NCBI GenBank assembly: GCA_023254015.1
Contig: JALQYS010000075.1
Coordinates: 1 to 10,327 of the forward strand
Source: Paracoccaceae bacterium
Lineage (GTDB): Bacteria; Pseudomonadota; Alphaproteobacteria; Rhodobacterales; Rhodobacteraceae
Direction: 5' to 3'
DNA: 10,327 bases
This document shows, in pieces, positions 1 through 6,575 of this stretch. Position numbers and translations under genes: made by a program. A model generated the notes under the pieces. That model was given only the letters and a program-made list of their open reading frames with translations. It had not been told where the DNA came from and ran no database searches. Each line of letters begins with the position of its first letter. Position 1 is the first letter of the stretch.

Positions 1-791
1 AGGTTTATGCCCCCAAGGCCGCCGCGGCGGGCTGCGTGGTGATCGACAACTCTTCGCTTTACCGTTACGACCCGGCGATCCCGCTGGTGGTGCCCGAGGT
101 GAACGCGGCCGCCGTCGACAATTACAAGAACAAGATGATCATCGCGAACCCCAACTGCTCGACCGCACAGATGGTGGTGGCGCTGAAGCCTCTGCATGAC
201 CGCGCCAAGATCAAGCGGGTCGTGGTGTCGACCTATCAGTCGGTTTCCGGCGCTGGCAAAGAGGGAATGGACGAGCTTTGGAACCAGACCAAAGCCGTCT
301 ACAACCCGGTTGACGACGTGCCGCCGAAGAAGTTCTCGAAACAGATCGCCTTCAACGTCATTCCGCATATCGACGTCTTCCTCGACGATGGCTCGACCAA
401 GGAAGAATGGAAGATGGTCGCCGAGACCAAGAAGATTCTTGATCCGGCGATCAAGGTGACGGCGACCTGCGTGCGCGTGCCGGTGTTCGTCGGCCATTCG
501 GAATCGATCAACATCGAATTCGAAGAGCCGCTGGATTGGCAAGAGGCCCAAGACATCCTGCGCGAGGCGCCCGGCATCATGCTGGTCGACAAGCGCGAGG
601 CCGGTGGCTATGTGACGCCGATCGAATGTGTGGGCGAATATGCCACCTACATCAGCCGCGTGCGTCAGGACAGCACGATTGAAAACGGCATCAACCTGTG
701 GTGCGTGTCGGACAACCTGCGCAAGGGCGCGGCGCTGAACGCGGTGCAGATTGCCGAAGTGCTGGGACAGCGCTGCCTGAAAAAGGGCTGA
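1..791 (+). CDS. asd: Aspartate-semialdehyde dehydrogenase, 5'-truncated by the window edge
   Basis: This enzyme reduces aspartyl phosphate to aspartate semialdehyde with NADPH in the cytoplasm, the branch point to lysine/diaminopimelate, threonine and methionine. The reading frame is open from base 3 and gives about 262 residues; family members are usually about 340, so roughly the first 80 residues (the NADP-binding start) lie outside the window. The active-site motif NPNCST is present, with the catalytic cysteine codon at 156-158, followed by the SGAGKEG loop (from about 247), AFNVIPHID (about 351-377) and RVPVFVGHS (about 474-500), whose Arg and His match the substrate-binding and acid/base residues of the family. 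The GTG at 36 is internal: the residues before it (YAPKAAAAGC) still match the family. It is followed by an intrinsic terminator. Identification is firm; the missing start is the only gap. Confidence 0.96.
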   Translation, partial: VYAPKAAAAGCVVIDNSSLYRYDPAIPLVVPEVNAAAVDNYKNKMIIANPNCSTAQMVVALKPLHDRAKIKRVVVSTYQSVSGAGKEGMDELWNQTKAVYNPVDDVPPKKFSKQIAFNVIPHIDVFLDDGSTKEEWKMVAETKKILDPAIKVTATCVRVPVFVGHSESINIEFEEPLDWQEAQDILREAPGIMLVDKREAGGYVTPIECVGEYATYISRVRQDSTIENGINLWCVSDNLRKGAALNAVQIAEVLGQRCLKKG

Positions 792-809
792 ACGCCGGCA
801 AAGAGCTCA

Positions 810-840
810 AAGGCCCCGCTTTGGCGGGGCTTTTTCTTTT
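810..840 (+). terminator. Intrinsic terminator of asd
   Basis: A perfect 7-bp stem, GCCCCGC (814-820) and GCGGGGC (825-831), is closed by a TTTG loop. It is followed by TTTTTCTTT, and upstream A residues (810-812) can pair with the T-run. It begins 18 nt after the asd stop codon. Confidence 0.9.
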
Positions 841-864
841 GCGATTCGTTAACCTCGTCGCCGC

Positions 865-868
865 AGGA
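865..868 (+). promoter_or_regulatory. Ribosome binding site of the 154-residue gene
   Basis: AGGA lies 7 nt before the ATG at 876. It supports that start and shows the frame is probably translated. Confidence 0.6.
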
Positions 869-875
869 TGGCGGC

Positions 876-1340
876 ATGACACAGCAAGCCCCCTTCCCCT
901 GCGACCCCCAGCTTTGGCAACGGTTTCTCACGGCCTGCCACAGCCGCGATGAAACCCCCGGCGCCGTGCTGCGCGATCTGGTACGGCTGGAGGTTCAGCG
1001 GATGGAGCGCCGCACCGCGAGGAGTGACGAAGTCATCGACGAGCAGCTGCTCGGGCGCCTTCGGCTTCTCGTCGCAGAGGCGCTTCTTGCGTCAAACAGC
1101 TGGGGCCAGATGCAGGCCGCCTTGCGCGCAAGGGGGCTGGAATATGTGCCTGCAGGCGGCGGACTGAACCTGATCGATCCGGAAACCCGCGAGGTTCTGT
1201 GCAAGGGCTCACAGGTCGGCCCCGGCTATTCGGAGCTTATCCGCCGCTTTGGCACAGGGTTTCCGGGGCACCCCAGGCCGGGCTTGGCGGCCATGGCGTT
1301 GGCTCGGGCATCCGCGGCAGAGCACGGTCGCCGGGCATGA
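876..1340 (+). CDS. Hypothetical protein, 154 aa, possible ribbon-helix-helix N-terminus with conserved-looking C-terminal module
   Basis: I do not recognise a characterised homologue. The protein is soluble, with no signal peptide or membrane segment. Residues about 13-47 (QLWQRFLTA through VLRDLVRLEVQRM) look like a short strand plus two helices, as in small DNA-binding ribbon-helix-helix proteins. Residues about 73-131 form a compact module with a Trp (W76), a GLEY-GGGLNL turn, a CKGSQVGPGYSELIRRFG stretch and a terminal FPGHP. From memory, that pattern (W..L...L...G..Y...GGGL...K.S.....L..RFG) resembles the small C-terminal segment of some alphaproteobacterial MobA/VirD2-type relaxases; this is only an inference. 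The tail after residue 132 is Ala-rich. The ATG at 876 is chosen because AGGA precedes it by 7 nt. Codon use is typical of the neighbours. The stop lies 6 bp from the converging dxs stop. Confidence 0.75.
   Translation: MTQQAPFPCDPQLWQRFLTACHSRDETPGAVLRDLVRLEVQRMERRTARSDEVIDEQLLGRLRLLVAEALLASNSWGQMQAALRARGLEYVPAGGGLNLIDPETREVLCKGSQVGPGYSELIRRFGTGFPGHPRPGLAAMALARASAAEHGRRA
1037..1074. repeat. Palindrome and stem inside the 154-aa gene, containing repeat copy 1
   Basis: A 14-bp perfect palindrome, CGAGCAGCTGCTCG, spans 1040-1053. Separately, CGACGAG (1037-1043) pairs perfectly with CTCGTCG (1068-1074). The right part (1050-1074) is copy 1 of a 25-bp sequence that recurs at 7523-7547 with one difference (T versus C at the centre). 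It contains GCC-TTCG-GC, a classic stable tetraloop form. It is in frame in the gene. Confidence 0.6.
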
Positions 1341-1346
1341 ACAGCC

Positions 1347-3260
1347 CTATGCCCGCAGACCTACCGTTGCCACACCCAAAACCTCCAGCACCTTGGCCTC
1401 GATCTCGGGCGCGTTCATGCCGGCAACCTTGTACATCGCCTCGGGGCTGGCCTGATCGATGAAGGTATCGGGCAACACCATCGAGCGGAACTTCAACCCC
1501 CGGTCGAACACGCCTTCGTCGGCCAAAAGCTGCGCCACATGGCTGCCAAAGCCGCCAACGGCCCCTTCTTCGATGGTGATCAGCGCCTCGTGCCCGCGCG
1601 CAAGGCGCAGGATCAGCTCGCGGTCCAGGGGCTTGGCGAAACGGGCATCGGCGATGGTCGGCGATAGTCCCCGGGCCGACAGCGCCTCGGCTGCCTTCAA
1701 CACCTCACCCAGACGGGTGCCAAAGGATAGGAGCGCCACGCGCGACCCCTCGCGAATCATCCGGCCCTTGCCGATTTCCAGCGGAACGCCCCGGGTCGGC
1801 ATGTCCACGCCCATCCCCTCGCCCCTCGGATAGCGGAAGGCGATGGGACCGTCGTCATGGGCCACCGCTGTCGCGACCATGTGCATCAGCTCGGCCTCAT
1901 CGGCGGCGGCCATCACCACCATGCCAGGCAGATTGGCCAGGAAAGCCACGTCGAACGACCCGGCATGTGTCGCCCCATCGGCCCCCACCAGACCGGCGCG
2001 ATCAATGGCAAAGCGGACAGGCAGCCGCTGGATCGCCACGTCATGCACCACCTGGTCATAGCCGCGCTGCAGGAAGGTGGAATAGATCGCACAAAAGGGC
2101 TTCATCCCGCCCGCGGCCAGCCCGGCCGAAAAGGTGACGGCATGCTGTTCGGCGATGCCGACATCAAAGGTCCGCTTGGGAAAGCGCGCGCCGAACAGGT
2201 CCAGCCCCGTGCCATCGGGCATCGCAGCGGTCACGGCCACGATTTTCGGATCATGCTCTGCCTCGGCGATCAGCGCTTCGGCAAAAACCTTTGTGTAAGA
2301 CGGGGCATTTGACGGGGCTTTCTTCTGCTCTCCGGTCACGACATCGAACTTTGATCGAGCGTGTCCGCGATCAGGCGAATTTTCTGCCGGCGCATAGCCC
2401 TTGCCCTTGCGGGTCAGAACATGGATCAGCGTCGGCCCGGTGGCGCGGGCATGGGCGGTGCGCAGCACGGGCAGAAGCTGGTCCAGATCATGGCCATCAA
2501 TGGGCCCGACATAGGAAAAGCCCAGCTCTTCAAACAGGGTGCCGCCCACGGCCATACCCTTGATCATCTCTTTCGCCCGGCGCGCGCCTTCGGCAAAGGG
2601 CTCGGGCAGCAGGCCCGCAAGCCCCTTGGCCGCCGCTTTCAGATCCTGAAACGGCTCTCCGGCGTAAAGCCGCGACAGATAGCTGGACAGGGCACCGACC
2701 GGCGGGGCGATGGACATTTCGTTGTCATTCAGGATGACGAACATCCGCTTTTTCAGGTGACCCGCGCTGTTCATCGCCTCAAAGGCCATGCCTGCCGACA
2801 TCGACCCGTCGCCGATGATCGCAACGGCATCCCCCGGATCCCCCCCGAGATCGGCCGCCATGGCAAAGCCCAGCGCAGCCGAGATCGAGGTTGACGAATG
2901 CGCCGCACCAAAGGGGTCGTAAGGGCTTTCCGAACGCTTGGTGAACCCGGAAAGCCCGCCTTCCATCCGCAAGGTGCGGATGCGATCGCGCCGCCCGGTC
3001 AGGATCTTGTGCGGATAGCACTGGTGGCCAACATCCCAGATGATCTTGTCGCGCGGCGCGTTGAAGACGGCGTGCAGGGCCACCGTCAGCTCGACCACAC
3101 CCAGCCCCGCGCCCAGATGGCCGCCGGTCACCGACACCGCCGAAATCGTCTCGGCCCGGAGTTCGTCGGCAAGCTGCCGCAACTCCCGGTCGCTCAGCGC
3201 CTTGAGATCGGCTGGCAGCTTTACCCGGTCAAGCACGGGGGTATGGGGACGGTCTGCCAT
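1347..3260 (-). CDS. dxs: 1-deoxy-D-xylulose-5-phosphate synthase
   Basis: Dxs condenses pyruvate and glyceraldehyde 3-phosphate to 1-deoxy-D-xylulose 5-phosphate using thiamine diphosphate, the first and flux-controlling step of the MEP isoprenoid pathway; the product also feeds thiamine and pyridoxal synthesis. The 637 residues are full length. Visible features are GGHLGAGLG with H48, DVGHQCYPHK (76-85), the thiamine-diphosphate motif running from GDG (150-152) to NDN (178-180), and VGIAEQHAV with the catalytic glutamate E371. The ATG at 3260 has AGGAA a few bases upstream and lies 12 nt after the ispA stop, so dxs is the last gene of the petP-petR-HDAC-xseB-ispA-dxs run. The stretch before KFDVVTGEQ reads NSPDRGHARS, where relatives commonly have ADKYHG; the histidine (H300) is kept. 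No terminator is visible after the TAG, which is 6 bp from a converging gene. Confidence 0.98.
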   Translation of the reverse strand: MADRPHTPVLDRVKLPADLKALSDRELRQLADELRAETISAVSVTGGHLGAGLGVVELTVALHAVFNAPRDKIIWDVGHQCYPHKILTGRRDRIRTLRMEGGLSGFTKRSESPYDPFGAAHSSTSISAALGFAMAADLGGDPGDAVAIIGDGSMSAGMAFEAMNSAGHLKKRMFVILNDNEMSIAPPVGALSSYLSRLYAGEPFQDLKAAAKGLAGLLPEPFAEGARRAKEMIKGMAVGGTLFEELGFSYVGPIDGHDLDQLLPVLRTAHARATGPTLIHVLTRKGKGYAPAENSPDRGHARSKFDVVTGEQKKAPSNAPSYTKVFAEALIAEAEHDPKIVAVTAAMPDGTGLDLFGARFPKRTFDVGIAEQHAVTFSAGLAAGGMKPFCAIYSTFLQRGYDQVVHDVAIQRLPVRFAIDRAGLVGADGATHAGSFDVAFLANLPGMVVMAAADEAELMHMVATAVAHDDGPIAFRYPRGEGMGVDMPTRGVPLEIGKGRMIREGSRVALLSFGTRLGEVLKAAEALSARGLSPTIADARFAKPLDRELILRLARGHEALITIEEGAVGGFGSHVAQLLADEGVFDRGLKFRSMVLPDTFIDQASPEAMYKVAGMNAPEIEAKVLEVLGVATVGLRA

Positions 3261-3272
3261 GGCGTTTCCTGT

Positions 3273-4142
3273 TCAGCTTTGGCGCGCAATAACGAAACGG
3301 GCGCAATCGATCAAGTTGCGGGCCGCGGGCCCATAGGGCACAAGTGCCGCCTCGGCCTCGGCAATCAGGGATGTGGCGCGGGCGCGGGCGCCGTCCAGCC
3401 CCAGAAGGGAAACGAAGGTGGCCTTGCCGGCTGCGGCATCCTTGCCCACGGCCTTGCCGGTCAGCGCGGCATCGCCGGTCACGTCCAGCACATCATCCCA
3501 GATCTGGAAGGCAAGGCCCAAGGCGCCGGCATAGGCGCGCAAGGGGGCCGGATCGGCCCCGGCAAGGATCGCCCCTGCCTCGGCGGAAAAGCGGATCAGC
3601 GCGCCGGTCTTGCCGGCCTGCAGCGCAGTGATCTCCTGCAGGTCCAGCGGACGGTCCGCGGTTTCGGCGGCAATATCCAGCGCCTGCCCAAGGACCATGC
3701 CCTCGGCCCCACTGGCGCGGGCCAACCCCGCCACAAGGGCGATGCGGGTTTCGCCCGTGCCAAGGGCAGGGTCGGTCAACAGCTCGAACGCCAGGGTCTG
3801 CAGCGCATCGCCCGCCAGAACCGCGGTCGCCTCATCCCATTTCACATGCACGGTGGGCAGGCCGCGGCGCAGGGCGTCGTTGTCCATGCAGGGCATGTCG
3901 TCATGCACAAGGGAATAGGCGTGCAAAGCCTCAACCGCCGCAGCCGCGCTGATGGCGCGCTCTTGGGCAACACCCAGCATCCGGGCGGATTCCAGCACCA
4001 GAAAACCGCGCAGGCGCTTGCCACCCTGAACGGCGTAGCGCATGGCATGGATCACGGGCTGATCCGAGAAGCCCGACAGCGCGACATCCAGACGGCTTTG
4101 GACGGCCGCGGCATCGGCGGCCAGCTGGGCGGGAAAGCTCAC
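3273..4142 (-). CDS. ispA: Farnesyl diphosphate synthase (short-chain trans-prenyl synthase)
   Basis: IspA condenses isopentenyl diphosphate with dimethylallyl and then geranyl diphosphate to make farnesyl diphosphate, the precursor of undecaprenyl phosphate, quinone tails and carotenoids. The 289 residues match the family length. The first aspartate-rich motif is DDMPCMD (81-87) with the two-residue insertion typical of bacterial farnesyl synthases and Tyr76 five residues before it, which fits a C15 product limit. The second motif is DDVLD (216-220). GGKRLRG (40-46), GQALDI (152-157) and GKTGALI (177-183) are also present. The start is GTG at 4142, overlapping the xseB stop as GTGA and preceded by a strong GGAGGGG. 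The frame is open further upstream to 4235, but those extra 31 residues are xseB read in another frame. A geranylgeranyl product (CrtE) is less likely. It is coupled to dxs 12 nt downstream. Confidence 0.95.
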   Translation of the reverse strand: MSFPAQLAADAAAVQSRLDVALSGFSDQPVIHAMRYAVQGGKRLRGFLVLESARMLGVAQERAISAAAAVEALHAYSLVHDDMPCMDNDALRRGLPTVHVKWDEATAVLAGDALQTLAFELLTDPALGTGETRIALVAGLARASGAEGMVLGQALDIAAETADRPLDLQEITALQAGKTGALIRFSAEAGAILAGADPAPLRAYAGALGLAFQIWDDVLDVTGDAALTGKAVGKDAAAGKATFVSLLGLDGARARATSLIAEAEAALVPYGPAARNLIDCARFVIARQS

Positions 4143-4381
4143 AGCCCCTCCACCGGGGTGGTGCCGACGGCGCGGCCTTCCTGCTGGCGGATCAGTTCCA
4201 CCTTTTCCTCGGCAGCCTTCAGCTTGGCCGCGCAATGTGCCTTCAACGCGGCACCTTTTTCATACAGCGCGATGGATTGCTCCAGCGCGACCTCGCCGCG
4301 TTCCAGTTGGGTCACAACCTGCTCCAGCGCGGCCATGGCCTCTTCAAAGCTCATTTCGGATACGGCTTTTTCGGTCATCAT
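4139..4381 (-). CDS. xseB: Exodeoxyribonuclease VII small subunit
   Basis: XseB is the small subunit of exonuclease VII. Several copies coat the extended helices of XseA to form a nuclease that degrades single-stranded DNA from both ends. The 80 residues are the usual size. The signature MSFEEAMAALEQVVTQLERG, then ALEQSIALYEKG, then a charged helix (LKAAEEKVELI) is textbook for the family. Two adjacent ATG codons (4381 and 4378) could start it; the first overlaps the preceding gene's stop as ATGA, and AGGA lies just before. xseA is not in this window. The position of xseB directly before ispA and dxs is a widespread bacterial arrangement, so it supports the operon reading rather than a specific link to isoprenoids. 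Confidence 0.97.
   Translation of the reverse strand: MMTEKAVSEMSFEEAMAALEQVVTQLERGEVALEQSIALYEKGAALKAHCAAKLKAAEEKVELIRQQEGRAVGTTPVEGL
4145..4151 (-). promoter_or_regulatory. Ribosome binding site that fixes the ispA GTG start
   Basis: On the minus strand GGAGGGG lies within the last codons of xseB, immediately before CT-GTG. This strong site chooses the GTG at 4142 over the upstream in-frame ATG at 4235. Confidence 0.75.
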
Positions 4382-5298
4382 TCCTGTCCTGCCAGAACAC
4401 CCACATGCGCGGCGACGGATTCCGTCAGCGCGGCAAGATCATAGCCGCCCTCAAGACAGGATACCACCCGCCCCCCGGCGCAATCTGCGGCAATCTGGCA
4501 AATGCGGGAGGTCAGCCAGCGGTAATCCTCGGCCTGCCATTCCAGCCCCGCCAAGGGGTCGTCGGCATGGGCGTCAAAGCCGGCAGAGACAAGAATGAGC
4601 TCGGGCTTCCAATCCGCAAGTCGCGGAAAAATCAGGCTTTCATAGACCTGCCGCATCTGCGCCCCGCCCGAGCCGGGAGCAAGCGGCGCGTTGACGATCT
4701 GGCCATGCGCGCCCACCTCACGCGGACTGCCCGTGCCGGGATAAAGCGGCATCTGGTGGCTTGAGGCGAAAAGACAGCGCCCCTCGTCCCACAAAAGATC
4801 CTGCGTGCCGTTGCCGTGATGCACGTCGAAATCAACGATGGCGACACGGGACAGGCCATGGTGATCAAGCGCCCGCTTGGCCGCGATGGCAACCGTGCCG
4901 AACAGGCAAAACCCCATGGCCGTGGCAGTTTCGGCATGATGGCCCGGCGGGCGGCAGGCCACAAAGGCCCTGTCAGCCTGACCATCCAGAACGGCATCCA
5001 CCGCGGCACCAGCGCCCCCCACCGCGCGCAAGGCTGCCTCAAGGCTGCCGGGCGACAGAAAGGTGTCGCCGTCAAGCTGCGCCCAGCCCTGCGCCGGAAC
5101 CGCCGCTGCCACGCGGTCGGCATAGGCGCGGGGGTGGCAGCGCGTCACCTCCTCCAGCGCGGCAAGAGGGGCCTCGCGCCGATCAAGGGCCAAGCCCTGC
5201 AAACCGGCCTCGACCGCGCGCAAGCGGTCAGCGCGCTCGGGGTGGCCCGGCGGGGTGACATGGGCCGCAAAGGCGGCATGGGAATAGACCAGAACCAT
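4378..5298 (-). CDS. Histone-deacetylase-family zinc hydrolase (acetylpolyamine/acetyl-lysine deacetylase type)
   Basis: This cytoplasmic arginase/deacetylase-fold hydrolase removes an acyl group from a lysine side chain or a polyamine; the real substrate cannot be told from sequence. The 306 residues hold every catalytic element: RPPGHH with the paired histidines H120-H121, FDVHHGNGT with zinc ligands D158 and H160, AGFDAHADDPL with zinc ligand D242, and CLEGGYDL with the transition-state tyrosine Y286. The LEGGYDL form and the overall length match the bacterial class II-like group often annotated as AcuC/HDAC-like. The ATG at 5298 overlaps the petR stop by one base (TGATG), with no good ribosome site of its own, which suggests translational coupling. 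The stop overlaps the xseB start. It is third in the petP-to-dxs operon. Confidence 0.92.
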   Translation of the reverse strand: MVLVYSHAAFAAHVTPPGHPERADRLRAVEAGLQGLALDRREAPLAALEEVTRCHPRAYADRVAAAVPAQGWAQLDGDTFLSPGSLEAALRAVGGAGAAVDAVLDGQADRAFVACRPPGHHAETATAMGFCLFGTVAIAAKRALDHHGLSRVAIVDFDVHHGNGTQDLLWDEGRCLFASSHQMPLYPGTGSPREVGAHGQIVNAPLAPGSGGAQMRQVYESLIFPRLADWKPELILVSAGFDAHADDPLAGLEWQAEDYRWLTSRICQIAADCAGGRVVSCLEGGYDLAALTESVAAHVGVLAGQE

Positions 5299-5999
5299 CA
5301 GTCGGGCTGCAACATATAGCCCTCGCCCCGCACGGTTTGCAGATAGCGCGGCATCTTGGGGTCATCTTCGATCTTGCGGCGCAGGCGGGTGATCTGCACG
5401 TCCACCGCCCGCTCTTGCCCGGCGCCGTCATCCGGCCCGGCGTCGCCGGCCAGCTTTTCGCGGCTGATTGGCTGTCCGGGCTGGGCGGCAAAGGCGCGCA
5501 TCAACTGCGCTTCGGTCGCGGTCAGCTTGACCGGATCGGCACCGCGCCACAACTCGCCCCGGTCGATGTCATAGCGCACCGCCCCCATCTGCAAGACCTT
5601 GGGCGCCTGACTTGCCGCCTTGACCTGCGGCATGCGGCGCAGGATGGCGTTGATGCGCAGCAAAAGCTCCTTCGGTTCAAAGGGCTTGACCAGATAGTCA
5701 TCGGCCCCCGCCTCAAGCCCCTCGATCCGGTTGTGCGATTCGCCCTTGGCCGTCAAAAGCAGGATCGGCACGGTCATATGGCTGCGCAGATCGCGCGTCA
5801 GGGCGATGCCGTCTTCACCCGGCATCATCACGTCGAGGACCAGCATGTCAAACTCAAGCCCCGCCAGCAACCGGCGCGCCTGCGCCGCGTCTCGGGCGGT
5901 GGTGACAAGAAAGCCGCTGCGGATCAGGAACTTCTGCAAAAGCCCCCGGATCCGCTCATCATCATCGACGACCAGAAGATGTGGCTGTGGTTCGCTCAT
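5298..5999 (-). CDS. petR: OmpR-type response regulator, PetR-like
   Basis: This is a two-domain DNA-binding response regulator of 233 residues. The receiver domain (about 7-120) has the acidic pocket D12-D14, phospho-acceptor D56 in LVLDVMMPGEDG, T83 in LLLTAKGE and K105 in DDYLVKPF, so phosphorylation chemistry looks intact. The winged-helix domain (about 135-232) ends with the recognition helix RAVDVQITRLRRKI and TVRGEGYML. The pairing with an overlapping MarR gene matches PetP/PetR of Rhodobacter capsulatus, where PetR lies upstream of the cytochrome bc1 genes and is required for photosynthetic and respiratory growth. Here no bc1 gene and no histidine kinase is adjacent. The start ATG overlaps the petP stop (ATGA), with AAGGAG (6008-6013) 8 nt upstream. 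The family call is certain; the symbol rests on recognition of the gene pair. Confidence 0.9.
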   Translation of the reverse strand: MSEPQPHLLVVDDDERIRGLLQKFLIRSGFLVTTARDAAQARRLLAGLEFDMLVLDVMMPGEDGIALTRDLRSHMTVPILLLTAKGESHNRIEGLEAGADDYLVKPFEPKELLLRINAILRRMPQVKAASQAPKVLQMGAVRYDIDRGELWRGADPVKLTATEAQLMRAFAAQPGQPISREKLAGDAGPDDGAGQERAVDVQITRLRRKIEDDPKMPRYLQTVRGEGYMLQPD

Positions 6000-6496
6000 G
6001 CGCCGGTCTCCTTGAGACCTTGATACTGCCGGCGCAGTTCCGGGTCCATCATCGCCTCCAGCACCGTGCGGAACCCCTGCACCGCCTGCGGCCCCGCAGC
6101 GCGATAAGCCGCCCGCATCCGCGCCCTTTGGGCATCTGACAAGGCCCGCTCCAGCTCACGCCCCTTTTCGGTCAGGTACAGGTGACGCTCACGCTTGTCC
6201 TTCTTGCCAACCCGCGCCTCGACCAGACCATCCTCGAACAGCGTCCGCAGCACCCGGTTCAAAGACTGCTTGGTGACCCCCAGAATGGTCAGCAGATTGC
6301 CCACCGTCGTGCCGGGGCTTCGATGGATGAAATGCACGGCCCGGTGATGGGCGCGACCGTAATCCATGGTTTCCAGAATCCGGTCCGGATCGGCGGTAAA
6401 GCCGCGATAGGCAAAGAACATCGCCTCGATCCCTTTGCGCACCTGCTCGTCGGTCAGGAAAAGCAGGCTTTCGCTTTGCGTGAGTGGTTCGGCCAT
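5996..6496 (-). CDS. petP: MarR-family transcriptional regulator, PetP-like
   Basis: This is a winged helix-turn-helix regulator of 166 residues. An N-terminal helical dimerisation part (about 10-60, with MDYGRAHHRAVHFIHRSPG) leads into the DNA-binding core TTVGNLLTILGVTKQSLNRVLRTLFEDGLV (about 63-92), a wing (VGKKDKRERHLYLTEKGR), and long C-terminal helices. It matches the PetP partner of PetR described in Rhodobacter capsulatus. It is the first gene of the six-gene minus-strand run, with a convincing promoter 20-50 nt upstream and AAAGGGGA before the ATG at 6496. It is divergent from ilvE. MarR proteins commonly bind palindromes in their own divergent promoter, which makes the 6525-6550 half-sites candidate operators. 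The effector is unknown. Confidence 0.88.
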   Translation of the reverse strand: MAEPLTQSESLLFLTDEQVRKGIEAMFFAYRGFTADPDRILETMDYGRAHHRAVHFIHRSPGTTVGNLLTILGVTKQSLNRVLRTLFEDGLVEARVGKKDKRERHLYLTEKGRELERALSDAQRARMRAAYRAAGPQAVQGFRTVLEAMMDPELRRQYQGLKETGA

Positions 6497-6517
6497 GGGG
6501 TCCCCTTTCGCGGGGCA

Positions 6518-6546
6518 ATTTTAAGTCAGCCTTGTTGACATTCCAA
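6518..6546 (-). promoter_or_regulatory. Predicted sigma-70 promoter of the petP-petR-dxs operon
   Basis: Read on the minus strand, TTGGAA (6541-6546) is the -35 element and TAAAAT (6518-6523) the -10, with a 17-bp spacer. The -10 matches the consensus at 5 of 6 positions and the -35 at 4 of 6. The inferred start near 6511 gives a leader of about 15 nt to the petP ATG, enough for the AAAGGGGA ribosome site. Confidence 0.6.
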
Positions 6547-6550
6547 GTCA
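6525..6550. promoter_or_regulatory. Three TGAC/GTCA half-sites at 11-bp steps over the petP promoter
   Basis: GTCA (6525-6528), TGAC (6536-6539) and GTCA (6547-6550) start exactly 11 bp apart. The outer two are part of an AAGTCA direct repeat (6523-6528 and 6545-6550, 22 bp apart), and the middle one is inverted and lies within TTGACA. The array fills the spacer between the petP -10 and -35 and continues past the -35. It could be an operator for PetP, PetR or another regulator; which one is not known. Confidence 0.4.
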
Positions 6551-6563
6551 CAAACGCTAGCGA
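6535..6563 (+). promoter_or_regulatory. Possible ilvE promoter, weak -10
   Basis: TTGACA (6535-6540) is a perfect -35 on the plus strand. At a 17-bp spacing the -10 position reads TAGCGA (6558-6563), a poor match. The site would overlap the divergent petP promoter, so expression of the two sides could be mutually exclusive. Confidence 0.3.
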
Positions 6564-6575
6564 TTCGCCGATTTG

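Noticed and set aside
4143..4235. 31-residue N-terminal extension of IspA to an upstream ATG
   Set aside because: It is xseB sequence in a different frame, and the GTG at 4142 has GGAGGGG directly upstream and gives normal family length.
2898..4598. A 566-codon open frame on the + strand, antisense to dxs, ispA, xseB and the HDAC gene
   Set aside because: It crosses four well-identified minus-strand genes, has Gly/Arg/Gln-rich low-complexity translation with no motif, and is the expected by-product of G/C-biased third positions.
5298..6496. A two-component system with a partner kinase
   Set aside because: No histidine kinase gene is in the window; the regulator's neighbours are a MarR gene and an HDAC-family gene.
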